This document shows, piece by piece, positions 37,322 to 46,265 of a stretch of 64,000 nucleotides of DNA; positions within the stretch are counted from its first letter, which is position 1; each line of letters opens with the position of its first letter. The translations under genes and the position numbers were made by a program. The notes under the pieces are model-generated. The model had not been told where the DNA came from. It searched no databases and was given only the letters and a program-made list of their open reading frames with translations. Source of the stretch: Eubacteriaceae bacterium (GTDB lineage Bacteria; Bacillota; Clostridia; Peptostreptococcales; Anaerovoracaceae); the NCBI GenBank assembly GCA_902362805.1, contig CABIXY010000007.1, forward strand, positions 100,634 to 164,633, in the 5' to 3' direction.

Positions 37322-38467
37322 ATGAACAAAAAAGCGATGTCATCAATTCTTGGGCTATGTTTCATCATACTCCTTGCAACGATTTTTATCGTCAACCTCT
37401 TTACACCTGATAAAGGCTTCTCTGAAGAAGAAAATCGGGTATTGCAGGAGAAACCAGAATTCTCTCTTTCTAATTATATGGAGGGGCGTTATGAAAGCAA
37501 ACTGGAGACTTATGTAAACGATCAGTTTCTTCTGCGAAATGCTTTTATCAAAGTCAAGGCGACCGCCGACGTTACCGCAGGAAAGCTGGAATCCAACGGA
37601 GTTTATCGGTGTAAAGACAATTATCTGATGGAAGAACTGACGGTTCCCAGTGAAAAAACAATGCAGAACACCCTTGCCAGTTTGAAACAGTTCAAAAGAC
37701 ATTACAAGAAACTGGACGCCTTTTTTCTTCTAGCTCCTAATGCGGGTAACATTTTAGAAGATAAACTGCCCAATTTCACTAAATTAAATGATCAAAATCA
37801 ATATATGGATCAATTTTTTAAAGAAATCAAGAGTTACGGTTACACACCTATCGATGTAAGGAACGCTTTTAAGAAGGCGAGTGAAGACACACAGCTGTAT
37901 TATAGAACAGACCATCACTGGACCACTGACGGTGCTTATCTGGCCTATCAGCAGGCCGCTAAAAAAATGAAATTGACAAACAATGTGACTTACAAACCGT
38001 ATGTTGTCAAAAACGATTTCCGCGGTACATTGGCCTCTAAGAGCGGTTTTGTCAACGGTGTCAACGACGCAATCAAAATCTACATGCCGTACAAGGATAA
38101 AGATTACAATAACTCAGTTATCTACTACACTGACACCAAGACTAAGACGACGGAGTTTTACCAATTGGATAATCTCGATACCAAGGATGCTTACACTGTC
38201 TTCGGCGGCAGTAATCACCCGATGTATACCATCAAGACGCCGACGAAGTCATCTGAGAAACTACTCTTGGTCAAAGACTCCTATGCCAACAGTTTTATTC
38301 CCTTCTTAGCACAGGGGTACAGAGAAATCGTCGTCGTAGACCCGAGATATTTCTTCGATAACATCGACGACATCATCAAAGCAGAAGGCATTACGCAGGT
38401 GATGTTCCTCTACAACGCTAACACGTTCTTCAACGATAATTCGTTAGAAATGATGCTCAACTCATGA
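37322..38467 (+). CDS. DHHW-family (AlgJ/AlgX-like) exported protein
   Basis: The 381-residue protein has one N-terminal membrane anchor and an SGNH-like external domain with RTDHHWTTDGAY (the DHHW motif, Asp/His catalytic candidates) and LLLVKDSYANSFIPF (Ser candidate). It is the usual partner of AlgI-type MBOAT proteins and likely transfers acyl groups to the polymer. Last gene of the four-gene operon; GGGGAGGAGG precedes the ATG. Confidence 0.88.
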   Translation: MNKKAMSSILGLCFIILLATIFIVNLFTPDKGFSEEENRVLQEKPEFSLSNYMEGRYESKLETYVNDQFLLRNAFIKVKATADVTAGKLESNGVYRCKDNYLMEELTVPSEKTMQNTLASLKQFKRHYKKLDAFFLLAPNAGNILEDKLPNFTKLNDQNQYMDQFFKEIKSYGYTPIDVRNAFKKASEDTQLYYRTDHHWTTDGAYLAYQQAAKKMKLTNNVTYKPYVVKNDFRGTLASKSGFVNGVNDAIKIYMPYKDKDYNNSVIYYTDTKTKTTEFYQLDNLDTKDAYTVFGGSNHPMYTIKTPTKSSEKLLLVKDSYANSFIPFLAQGYREIVVVDPRYFFDNIDDIIKAEGITQVMFLYNANTFFNDNSLEMMLNS

Positions 38468-38586
38468 CATTCTGTCCAAAGAGCCGAGGCGATTTGTCTG
38501 GCAACACTTCGCTCCTCCAGGAACTGCGTTCCCTGCAAGGCAGAATTTATGCTGGCGTTCCCCAGCCTTATGACATACACATGCAA

Positions 38587-38631
38587 GGGGCTGTCGCATT
38601 AGATAAAAATCTAATGCGATCTGCCCCTTTT
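38587..38631 (+). terminator. Terminator after the O-acylation operon, left edge of an IS-derived region
   Basis: GGGGC...GCCCC outer arms with a perfect 10-bp inner stem CGCATTAGAT/ATCTAATGCG, AAAA loop and TTTT tail. Its left arm AAGGGGCTGTCGCA (38585-38598) also recurs inverted at 40017-40030. Confidence 0.75.
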
Positions 38632-38758
38632 GCTATAGATGTGTAATTTACTGCGATGCAGTTAAATGCGTCATCTTTCATTGGGGACTTTTCCTGTACC
38701 CAAAATAGGGGCAGTACTCTTACCGTCCCTGTTTTAACTCTATTTTTGAATTGTTAAA

Positions 38759-39444
38759 TTATGCGGCTTTTCCTGTATCTTCTTTCAATTCATACAGATG
38801 CAGGTCCAGCCTGTCATCCTGTATCCTGCGGTGCAGCCACCCGAGGTTATGGGCCATTGCAAAAAGGATGCTTTCCGCATGCACGTTGTCCCTACCGCGG
38901 CACAGGTCTTCACCTCCCTGTGCCATAAGGGACCGAAGCCGTACCGTCCAATGATGTCGCCCACCAGCAGGGCCGTCTTCTGCAGGAACCCTGCCTGGTG
39001 CTTTGTCGTGGACTTCTTCCATACGAAGGTGTACCGGTTGGCGGACGCTTCGATCTTTGTGCCGTCGACATGCACCTCCGCGTCCGTGACCTGTCCCAGC
39101 CCGTAAAGGAACCCCGTCATCTGTGCCAGGAGCCCCTGTGCACATTTTGCGAAATGCTTCGTCCTGAACCTTGCGATGGACGCATGGTCGGGTGCCTTCC
39201 TTCCCTCCAGGAGGTACATGTAGTTGATGTCCCGCCTGCAGTTCTTCTCGATGGTCCTTGAGGAGATGTCCGTCCTTTCATAGGTGCCGTAGAGGGCAGC
39301 CAGGTCCAACTCCTCCACAAACTGGCTGATGAGTCTCACGCAGTCATCTTCTGGTATGCATGCGTCAAGTTCCATTGGAATTTTCAGTTGATAGTTCCGC
39401 TCGTTCAGTGTATACTGTTTACGTAAGATATTGTGTTTTGTCAT
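38759..39444 (-). pseudogene. IS1182-family transposase with internal deletion and frameshift
   Basis: From 39444 the frame encodes about 175 residues of an IS1182-type N-terminus (YELRK-like start, CRRDINYMYLLEGRKAPDHASIARFRTKHF, DGTKIEASANRYTFVWKKS) up to GDIIGRYGFGP, near 38930. The sequence then jumps to the C-terminal end in another frame (GRDNVHAESILFAMAHNLGWLHRRIQDDR...LYELKED), ending at 38759. The middle of the roughly 450-550 residue protein, including most of the catalytic core, is missing, so it cannot be active by itself. Confidence 0.8.
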
Positions 39445-39460
39445 ACAATTATTTTACCAC

Positions 39461-39495
39461 AAAAGCCTGCGTTTCCAATGGATTCGCAGGCTTTT
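39461..39495 (-). terminator. Hairpin upstream of the transposase remnant
   Basis: AAAAGCCTGCG/CGCAGGCTTTT, an 11-bp stem between the right end of the element and the transposase start. Such hairpins in IS elements block read-through from outside. Confidence 0.65.
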
Positions 39496-39528
39496 TAGTG
39501 GTTTTTGTATGTTTTTTGTATACGAAAA

Positions 39529-39574
39529 GGGGCCTCGTCACTAACGGATATATATCCGTTAGTGCGACAGCCCC
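39529..39574. repeat. Long palindrome at the right IS end
   Basis: CACTAACGGATA/TATCCGTTAGTG (39539-39564 with a TA centre) is enclosed by GGGGC (39529-39533) and GCCCC (39570-39574). It resembles the hairpin at the left end (38587-38627) in layout but has a different inner stem. Confidence 0.65.
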
Positions 39575-40032
39575 GACAGCCCCATCCCTGCTTGCAAAAA
39601 TCTTCATACACTTCCACCTCTATAGGATTACACCTGCTTTGCTTGTCGTATGTCAAGTATCAGAAATTGTTTTAGCACGGCAAAGGCAAGAAACAAACCG
39701 CGCGCCTTCATTTTCATTTTTTTGCTTGTTTCTGGCGGATTTTTTGATTATTGTAAACCAACGCGCCTTCATTTACTGATAATTGTTGATTTCTTGCGCA
39801 TTTCAGCGATTTAGGCGGAATATTTTCTCTTTATTTTCCATTTAAGGGATATGCTGTTTTCAAAATAGCGCTGAAAATCAATGAAAAAGAAAGATTTGCT
39901 TGTTTTTTCCATTTTTGCGAAGGGAGTAGCGCAAGCAAATTCAAAAAAATCAAGAATGAAGGCGAACAGTATAGCAGATCACAGTTATTTCATGCGTTTG
40001 CCGTGGTTGTTTTAGTTGCGACAGCCCCTTGT

Positions 40033-40566
40033 TTATAATTTCTCATACAGGCAATCGATGACGCCATTCTTTGCCACGTTCTTTACCAGATGCAGCTTGA
40101 TTTCTTTGTTATTATCGCCGAACAATCTCTCGCCGCCGCCGAGAATAACAGGATGAATCGTCAAATGATATTCGTCCACCATATTCTCCCTGATGACCTG
40201 GTTGGCGACATCAGAACCGCCGCAGATCCAGATATCCTTTCCATCTTTCTGTAGCAGCCCCTGCAAGAAAGTGCTCATTCTGGAATCCACAAACTTAATG
40301 TTTTCTGTGTCCTCTTCTGGCAAATGGGTGATGACATAAGTGGTCATATCCCCGTAAGGCCAATTGGCAGCGCCCTCTTTGTCCATGATTTTTTTATAAG
40401 TATTCTTGCCCATCACAACAGTGTCAACGATAGACAAAAAACCACTCTTGCCATAGTCTCCCTGATAAAATTCACTTTCGCCGTTTCGCCAGTTGGTACC
40501 GCCGTCTTTATCCGTAATATATCCATCAAGGCTCACTGCCATGTACAAAATTACTTTCCGTTTCAT
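40033..40566 (-). CDS. Dihydrofolate-reductase-fold protein (RibD C-terminal-like)
   Basis: The 177-residue protein opens KRKVILYMAVSLDGYITDKDGGTNW and contains DTVVMGKNTYKKI, IWICGGSDVANQVI and HPVILGGGERLF, the standard pattern of the RibD_C/YyaP reductase-like family. It is related to DHFR but is not a classical FolA; the true substrate is unknown in most members. It has its own promoter at 40600-40628 and GGAGG before the start. Confidence 0.88.
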   Translation of the reverse strand: MKRKVILYMAVSLDGYITDKDGGTNWRNGESEFYQGDYGKSGFLSIVDTVVMGKNTYKKIMDKEGAANWPYGDMTTYVITHLPEEDTENIKFVDSRMSTFLQGLLQKDGKDIWICGGSDVANQVIRENMVDEYHLTIHPVILGGGERLFGDNNKEIKLHLVKNVAKNGVIDCLYEKL

Positions 40567-40599
40567 ATTGATTCCTCCGTTTTATTTATACTGTGTAGT

Positions 40600-40628
40600 A
40601 TTTTACACCATAAATAAATTCTCGTCAA
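40600..40628 (-). promoter_or_regulatory. Promoter of the DHFR-like gene
   Basis: Minus-strand TTGACG (40628-40623), 17 bp, TAAAAT (40605-40600). A small dyad GTGTA-N6-TACAC overlaps the -10. Confidence 0.6.
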
Positions 40629-40648
40629 TACGAATTTTTATGCAAAAT

Positions 40649-41506
40649 TCATTTTACTGTTCTTTCAGCAGCTTCTACCAAATGTTTCATCAAAAGGGTG
40701 GTGGTTACGCTGCCCACGCCGCCAGGAACTGGCGTAAGGGCGGATACGATATCGCTGACAGGCTCAAAATCCACGTCTCCGCACATTTTTCCCTCTTCAT
40801 TGAAGTTGATACCTACATCGATAATTACTTGTCCAGAGCCGACCATATCCGCCGTCAAGGTCCCTGCATGACCTGCCGCAGCGATAATGATGTCCGCACT
40901 TTTGCAGATTGCTCTCATGTCCTCTGGCGGCGTCTTTGTGTGACAGATGGTGATCGTAGCATTTTCTTTGAGAAGCATCATCGCTACAGGCCTTCCAATG
41001 ACCATGCTCCTGCCAATGACCACAATTTTTTTCCCTTTTATTTCAATTCGATAATGTTTGAGGATTTCGATACAGGCTTCTGCGGTACAAGGCGAAAATC
41101 CTTCTTCCTGTCCAAGAAAGAGGCGGGCAAGGGAAGCGTCAGAAATACAGTCCAGGTCTTTTTCCGGGCAGAGTGTATTTCTCACCGCGTCTGCATCGAT
41201 GGATTTAGGCAGAGGCTGTAAAAGCAGGATACCATGTATTTTTTCATCGTTGTTAATCGCTTTGATAACTTCAATCAGATCCTCCTGCGCAATATCGGCC
41301 GGACAGATAAATTTTTCCGGCTGGAGCCCCAGGGTCTTCGCCTTTTTGACTGCTCCGTTTTCATAAGCGATGTCACTTGGGCTCTCGCCAACTCTGACAA
41401 TGGCGAGAGTCGGCACGATGCCTTTCTCGTACAACGCCGGTGTCCGCTTCAAAATCCCCTGATTGATCGCATCAGCTACATCTTTTCCTTTTAATAATTT
41501 TTCCAT
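40649..41506 (-). CDS. folD: Methylene-THF dehydrogenase, FolD family, probably monofunctional
   Basis: The 285-residue enzyme is of normal FolD length, with folate-site motifs VGESPSDIAYENGA and ILLLQPLPKSIDA, PEKDLDC, the nucleotide motif VVIGRSMVIGRPVAMMLL and the family end TPVPGGVGSVTTTLL. The residue corresponding to the cyclohydrolase lysine (Tyr-x3-Lys, Lys54 in E. coli) is Ala52 here, while Tyr48, Gln and Asp are kept. Cyclohydrolase activity is therefore probably lost and supplied by FchA next door. One-carbon pathway, cytosol. Confidence 0.93.
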   Translation of the reverse strand: MEKLLKGKDVADAINQGILKRTPALYEKGIVPTLAIVRVGESPSDIAYENGAVKKAKTLGLQPEKFICPADIAQEDLIEVIKAINNDEKIHGILLLQPLPKSIDADAVRNTLCPEKDLDCISDASLARLFLGQEEGFSPCTAEACIEILKHYRIEIKGKKIVVIGRSMVIGRPVAMMLLKENATITICHTKTPPEDMRAICKSADIIIAAAGHAGTLTADMVGSGQVIIDVGINFNEEGKMCGDVDFEPVSDIVSALTPVPGGVGSVTTTLLMKHLVEAAERTVK

Positions 41507-41522
41507 AGTGTTCCTTTCTAGT

Positions 41523-42155
41523 CTATCTTCTCAGCTCATGAAATACAGAGGCAAAGATTTCGTCCGCTTTCATGGTATATTCGCGCAGCATCTCATCCGC
41601 TTCACGGTCAATTTTTTCTGCTAGTTCCCGGTCTTTCATAGACTTGGTATTGATAAAGACATTGAGACTAGCGCCTTGCAAAGCTGACTTACAGAAAATC
41701 ACGCCCACGCCTGCATCACTGACAGCAAGACGGCTGCCCTTTGCCGCAAACTCTCCTTGCAGTTCAATAACCTGACAACACTTCCTCATGATTTCCAGCG
41801 GTACTTCTGCCGCATCCCTGAGAACCTGCGCCATGACATTCTCTTTTTCAGTTTTTTCTTCTTCGGTCTCTTTCGGCATGCTATAAGCTTTTGCCAGCGG
41901 TTCAAAGACCTCGGCATCTTTTTCAACTAAAATCAAAAGCGCCTCTTGCAATTTGGACGCTTTTTCCATCAGTATGCTGATGTCTTCTTCTACATCAGCA
42001 TACTTTTTCTTGCCCAAAGTCAGCTGCCCTACCATATTTCCGAGGGCCGTTCCCAAAGCACCCACTAAAGCAGACGCTCCTCCTCCACCAGGGACCGGCG
42101 CTTTGCTGGACAAAACTTCTACAAATTCTCTGCAGCTCTTATCTGTAAAATTCAT
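41523..42155 (-). CDS. fchA: Methenyl-THF cyclohydrolase, FchA/FTCD-C family
   Basis: The 210-residue helical protein opens DKSCREFVEVLSSKAPVPGGGGASALVGALGTALGNMV, the signature of formiminotransferase-cyclodeaminase C-terminal domains. In anaerobes it interconverts methenyl- and formyl-THF. It lies 16 bp upstream of folD and downstream of fhs, giving the three consecutive steps of the folate branch. Confidence 0.93.
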   Translation of the reverse strand: MNFTDKSCREFVEVLSSKAPVPGGGGASALVGALGTALGNMVGQLTLGKKKYADVEEDISILMEKASKLQEALLILVEKDAEVFEPLAKAYSMPKETEEEKTEKENVMAQVLRDAAEVPLEIMRKCCQVIELQGEFAAKGSRLAVSDAGVGVIFCKSALQGASLNVFINTKSMKDRELAEKIDREADEMLREYTMKADEIFASVFHELRR

Positions 42156-42185
42156 CGTTTCACCTCTCTAGATTCGAAAAGACAA

Positions 42186-42204
42186 AGTGTACGATACGTA
42201 CACT
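42186..42204 (-). terminator. Hairpin between fhs and fchA
   Basis: AGTGTACG/CGTACACT with a 3-nt loop, followed on minus by TTGTCTTTT. It may be a partial terminator or an RNA-stabilising hairpin lowering fchA-folD expression relative to fhs. Confidence 0.5.
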
Positions 42205-42223
42205 CTGCCTCTTCATTGAAAAT

Positions 42224-43900
42224 TTAGAACAATCCCGTAATTTTTCCCGTATTATCTACATCAATTCTTTCTGCCGCCGGTACCTTTGGCAAACCCGGCA
42301 TAGTCATGATATTGCCTGTCTTCGCCACAATGAAACCCGCTCCGGCGTCAATTTTCAGATCAGTCACTGTAATCTGGAAGTCTCTAGGCGCTCCCAGCAG
42401 AGCCGGATTATCCGAAAAGCTGAACTGGGTCTTTGCCATGCAGACCGGCACGTCGTTGAAGCCTAAAGCTTCTAACTGTTTCAGCTGCTTTTTCGCATTT
42501 CCCTCAAAGATCACGCCATCAGCTCTATAAATTTTCTTAGCGATCATCTCGATTTTTTCTTTGATAGATACATCCAGAGGATATACGAACTGGAAGTGAT
42601 TCTCTTTCTCGCAGAGTCTCATCACTTCTTCCGCCAAAGCGATGCCGCCTTCGCCGCCTTTGCCCCATACCTGGCTCAATACTACGTTAACGCCCAGTTC
42701 TTTACACTTATCTTCTACTAGCTTCAGTTCCGCCTCAGTATCTGTCGGAAATTCGTTGATGGCAACCACTGCTGGCAGACCGAAGTGCTGCGTCACGTTT
42801 TCCACATGTTGCAACAGGTTCGGCAGACCTTTCTCCAGAGCTTCCAAATTCTCAGCCGCCAGATCCTCCTTTTTGACGCCGCCGTGATATTTGAGAGCCT
42901 TTACAGTAGCGACGATGACGCAGGCAGAAGGCGTCAAACCCGCTTTCCGGCATTTGATGTCCACAAATTTTTCGGCGCCCAGATCGGCGGCAAAACCTGC
43001 TTCGGTGACTACATAGTCCGCCAGTTTCAAGGCCATTCTCGTAGCCATGATGGAATTACAGCCGTGAGCGATATTGGCAAAAGGTCCGCAATGGACGAAG
43101 GCCGGTGTTTTCTCCAAAGTCTGAACCAGATTTGGCTTCAAGGCATCTTTGAGCAAAGCTGCGGCGGCCCCCTGCGCTTTGAGATCGCGCACAGTGACCG
43201 GTTTATCGTCATATGTATAGCCGACGATGATGCTGGCCAATTTTTCTTTCAAATCATCAATATCTTTGGACAGACACATGATGGCCATGACCTCACTGGC
43301 AACTGTAATTTCGAAACCGTCCTCCCTGGGAACACCGCTCATTTTGCCACCCATGCCATCTACGATATGTCTCAGCTGCCTGTCATTCATGTCCACAGCT
43401 CTCTTCCAGGTAATTCTTCTAGGATCAATCCCCAACACATTGCCCTGTTGAATATGATTATCCAGCATCGCAGCAATCAAATTATTAGCTGCGCCAATAG
43501 CATGAAAATCCCCAGTGAAGTGCAGGTTGATATCTTCCATAGGAACGACCTGGGCATATCCGCCGCCAGCAGCCCCTCCTTTGACACCGAAAACGGGTCC
43601 CAGGGAAGGTTCTCTGAGGGCAGTCATGACGTTTACTCCGATTTTGTGTAAAGCATCAGCAAGACCGACAGACGTAGTCGTCTTGCCTTCTCCGGCCGGT
43701 GTCGGCGAAATAGCAGTAACCAAAATCAGTTTGCCGTCAGGTCTATCCTTTTTGTCATCCAAAAGGTTGTAGTCAACCTTTGCCTTGTAATTGCCATACT
43801 GTTCCAGATATTTCTCTTCAATTCCGGCAGCCTGGGCAATTTCTTTGATATTGGCCATTTTGACTTCCTGTGCAATCTGAATATCACTTTTGATTTCCAT
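42224..43900 (-). CDS. fhs: Formate-tetrahydrofolate ligase
   Basis: The 558-residue enzyme makes 10-formyl-THF from formate, THF and ATP, or runs in reverse to yield ATP. The P-loop-like TPAGEGKTT is at residues 67-75, followed by [22 protein letters not shown]. The length is full. Together with fchA and folD it forms the folate part of the Wood-Ljungdahl methyl branch. AGGAGAG precedes the ATG, 18 bp after rnhB. Confidence 0.97.
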   Translation of the reverse strand: MEIKSDIQIAQEVKMANIKEIAQAAGIEEKYLEQYGNYKAKVDYNLLDDKKDRPDGKLILVTAISPTPAGEGKTTTSVGLADALHKIGVNVMTALREPSLGPVFGVKGGAAGGGYAQVVPMEDINLHFTGDFHAIGAANNLIAAMLDNHIQQGNVLGIDPRRITWKRAVDMNDRQLRHIVDGMGGKMSGVPREDGFEITVASEVMAIMCLSKDIDDLKEKLASIIVGYTYDDKPVTVRDLKAQGAAAALLKDALKPNLVQTLEKTPAFVHCGPFANIAHGCNSIMATRMALKLADYVVTEAGFAADLGAEKFVDIKCRKAGLTPSACVIVATVKALKYHGGVKKEDLAAENLEALEKGLPNLLQHVENVTQHFGLPAVVAINEFPTDTEAELKLVEDKCKELGVNVVLSQVWGKGGEGGIALAEEVMRLCEKENHFQFVYPLDVSIKEKIEMIAKKIYRADGVIFEGNAKKQLKQLEALGFNDVPVCMAKTQFSFSDNPALLGAPRDFQITVTDLKIDAGAGFIVAKTGNIMTMPGLPKVPAAERIDVDNTGKITGLF

Positions 43901-43918
43901 ATTTTGCTCTCCTTTTCC

Positions 43919-44599
43919 TTACTTATCTCTAATAATATTTTTTAAAAATGACTTCCGATGAATGGGAGTTATCCCGTGTTCCTCAATACCCTCGTAGTGG
44001 GTCTTGGTGCCATATCCCTTGTTGCTGTCAAAACCATAATGCGGATATTGTTGATGATAATCAATCATCTGCCGATCTCTGGTCACCTTCGCCACAATGG
44101 ATGCCGCCGCGATAGATATGCTCTTACTGTCTCCTTTGATCAGCGACTGCTGCGGTTTCTCCACCGCTTCAATCTTCATAGCATCAAAGAGAACAAAATC
44201 AATCTCTTTTCCAAGTTTATCCTGCAGCATCTTTTCCGCCGCTTCGATGGCTTCAGCCATGGCTAGTTTGGTTGCCTCCAGAATATTGACATCATCTATC
44301 ACCTGGTGATCTTTCTGTCCGATTCCATAGCAGATGGCTTGCTCTATGATTTGGTCAAAGAGCTCGTTTCTCTTCTTTTCCGAAAGTTTCTTAGAGTCGT
44401 CAACGCCCAGAACGTCAAACTCCTCCGGTAGTACCACCGCTGCTGCAACCACTGGTCCCGCCAGCGGGCCTCTGCCAACTTCGTCAACGCCGGCTATGTA
44501 CTGAAAACCTTCTGCACGCAGTTGATTTTCTATGGTTTTCAGTTCTTCTAATCTATTTTTTAAAAATATCTCTCTTTCCGCTTTTTTCACGTTTAGCAC
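43919..44599 (-). CDS. rnhB: Ribonuclease HII
   Basis: The 226-residue protein carries the active-site [20 protein letters not shown] (Asp, Glu) and [11 protein letters not shown] (Asp), and a C-terminal [11 protein letters not shown]. It removes ribonucleotides from DNA-RNA hybrids. It starts 1 nt after the ylqF stop, the usual ylqF-rnhB pairing in Firmicutes. Confidence 0.96.
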   Translation of the reverse strand: MLNVKKAEREIFLKNRLEELKTIENQLRAEGFQYIAGVDEVGRGPLAGPVVAAAVVLPEEFDVLGVDDSKKLSEKKRNELFDQIIEQAICYGIGQKDHQVIDDVNILEATKLAMAEAIEAAEKMLQDKLGKEIDFVLFDAMKIEAVEKPQQSLIKGDSKSISIAAASIVAKVTRDRQMIDYHQQYPHYGFDSNKGYGTKTHYEGIEEHGITPIHRKSFLKNIIRDK

Positions 44600-45442
44600 C
44601 TACTTTGATAATTTTTCTAAAGTGATGCTGCCGATTTTGCCACTTCTGAATTCGTCCAGCACCGTACGGCCGCACCGCTCATAATCGATGCGTTTTCCCG
44701 GCAGAATAAAGCCTCTTTTTCCCGCGATGTCTTCCATAGTCGCAAGAGGCGTTTCGGATATCTCTGTCAGCTTATATCGTTCCATCAACTCCTGCGGATA
44801 TTCCTTCTGCAAAACGCCAATCAATTCCAGCGCCAATGTAGCTGTGTCGAGAATCTCATCTTTGATAGAACCGCAGAAAGCTAAATTCAGGCCGGCTTTG
44901 GGATCTTCAAATTTGGGCCAGAGTATGCCCGGCGTATCCAAAAGCTGCATATTGTTAGTCAAGGTCAGCCATTGTTTGCCTTTTGTAACACCTGGTCGGT
45001 CTCCCGTCTGCGTGCTCTTACGGCCGGTCATTCTATTAATCAAGGAAGATTTCCCTACATTGGGCACCCCTACAATCATCATGCGGAGCGGTTTCTTTCT
45101 GATCTGTCCTTCGTTTTTCAGATCCTGTTCTTTCCCCAGCAGCTTGTATAGCTGATTGACGCCTCCTCCACTCATGCAGTTCATAATCAAAACCAGATTG
45201 CCCTTGGCTGCGAAGTAATCTGACCACTTTTGATTCTCTGCTCGATCAGATAAATCGCTTTTGTTCAAGATGATGACTCTCTTCTTATCCTTGACGATGT
45301 CATCAATAATCGGATTCCTGCTGGAAATGGGGATTCTGGCGTCGATAACCTCGATAACCAGATCAACCATCTTCAGATTTTCCTGAATCAGTTCTCTGGT
45401 CTTCTTCATGTGGCCGGGATACCAGTTTATATTTTCTATCAT
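44600..45442 (-). CDS. ylqF: Ribosome biogenesis GTPase YlqF/RbgA
   Basis: The 280-residue circularly permuted GTPase has motifs in the order G4 LNKSDL, G1 GVPNVGKSSLIN, G3 DTPGI, with an N-terminal WYPGHMKKT. It acts in late 50S assembly. It is the first gene of the ylqF-rnhB-fhs-fchA-folD run, downstream of rplS. Confidence 0.95.
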   Translation of the reverse strand: MIENINWYPGHMKKTRELIQENLKMVDLVIEVIDARIPISSRNPIIDDIVKDKKRVIILNKSDLSDRAENQKWSDYFAAKGNLVLIMNCMSGGGVNQLYKLLGKEQDLKNEGQIRKKPLRMMIVGVPNVGKSSLINRMTGRKSTQTGDRPGVTKGKQWLTLTNNMQLLDTPGILWPKFEDPKAGLNLAFCGSIKDEILDTATLALELIGVLQKEYPQELMERYKLTEISETPLATMEDIAGKRGFILPGKRIDYERCGRTVLDEFRSGKIGSITLEKLSK

Positions 45443-45692
45443 AAATTTCCTTTCTAAATCGCTGTTTAATCAAATCGAAATCTCTTTTAGTATACCACTT
45501 TTCGTCACTTTATGGCTATATGATTTTCGGTTTTATGGACAAAATACAAAATGATGTTAAAAGTTCACGCCTATTTAAGAAATAATGAAAAGCAAGGCAT
45601 CTGCCGCTATCGCCAGCGCAGCCTTTTGAGTCTCACTGACTGCCCTATGATGTCTCACGTTTACTCATGGGATTATGCCTGCACCAGGCAAG

Positions 45693-45719
45693 AAAAAAGA
45701 GGAACCGTCAGGTTCCTCT
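45693..45719 (-). terminator. Terminator of rplS
   Basis: A perfect 8-bp stem GAGGAACC/GGTTCCTC with a TGAC loop and T6 tail on minus. The 250 bp between it and ylqF hold no ORF I can support. Confidence 0.9.
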
Positions 45720-45730
45720 CGTAGACATGA

Positions 45731-46072
45731 TTATTTTGCTGTCTTAATTTTTGCTGCTTTACCAGTTCTGCCACGCATATAGTGAAGTCTTGCTCTTCTA
45801 ACACGGCCTTTTCTAACCACTTCGATCTTCTCTACCCATGGTGAGTGCAGCGGGAATGTCTTCTCGACACCAATGCCGGAAGCGATTCTTCTAACAGTGA
45901 AAGTCTCTGCGATTCCGCCGTTCTGTCTCTTCAAAACAAAACCTTCGAAAATCTGAATTCTTTCTCTGTTACCTTCTTTAATTTTAACGTGTACCTTGAC
46001 AGTATCTCCCACGTTAAATGCAGGGACATCTTTCTTTAAGTAATCCTGTGCAACTGAATCTAAAATATTCAT
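45731..46072 (-). CDS. rplS: 50S ribosomal protein L19
   Basis: The 113-residue protein has [31 protein letters not shown] and [18 protein letters not shown], diagnostic of L19. The ATG at 46072 is 8 nt after AAGGAGGA; the longer in-frame start at 46114 is not needed for the family length. Confidence 0.97.
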   Translation of the reverse strand: MNILDSVAQDYLKKDVPAFNVGDTVKVHVKIKEGNRERIQIFEGFVLKRQNGGIAETFTVRRIASGIGVEKTFPLHSPWVEKIEVVRKGRVRRARLHYMRGRTGKAAKIKTAK

Positions 46073-46265
46073 TGTATAGTTCCTCCTTCCCTCCAAGACG
46101 TTCTTGCCACTCATTTTCTGTATGCAGAGGACCGCCCGTAATTACAACGTGAATATTATATCACAGACAAAGTGGACTTGCAAGCACAAGTTTTTTAAAA
46201 TTTACCAGTCTTCACTCGACTTTCTCCATAATTTTTCCGTCATTTCCAAGTTTTTCGCTTTCAGA

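Larger units (their letters stand above)
38585..40030. mobile_element. IS1182-family-derived region bounded by 14-bp inverted repeats
   Basis: AAGGGGCTGTCGCA at 38585-38598 is exactly complementary to TGCGACAGCCCCTT at 40017-40030. A further right-end-type copy, TGCGACAGCCCC, lies at 39563-39574, followed by a partial copy at 39575-39583. The interval contains an internally deleted transposase gene (38759-39444). From 39584 to 40016 there is a non-coding, AT-rich stretch with two direct copies and one inverted copy of a GCCTTCATT-type word. This is a decayed, probably composite insertion. Confidence 0.65.

Noticed and set aside
38759..39145. A separate 128-residue gene in the IS remnant.
   Set aside because: Only its last third resembles protein (the C-terminal end of the transposase); the first part is the out-of-frame N-terminal region, so it is part of one broken transposase gene.
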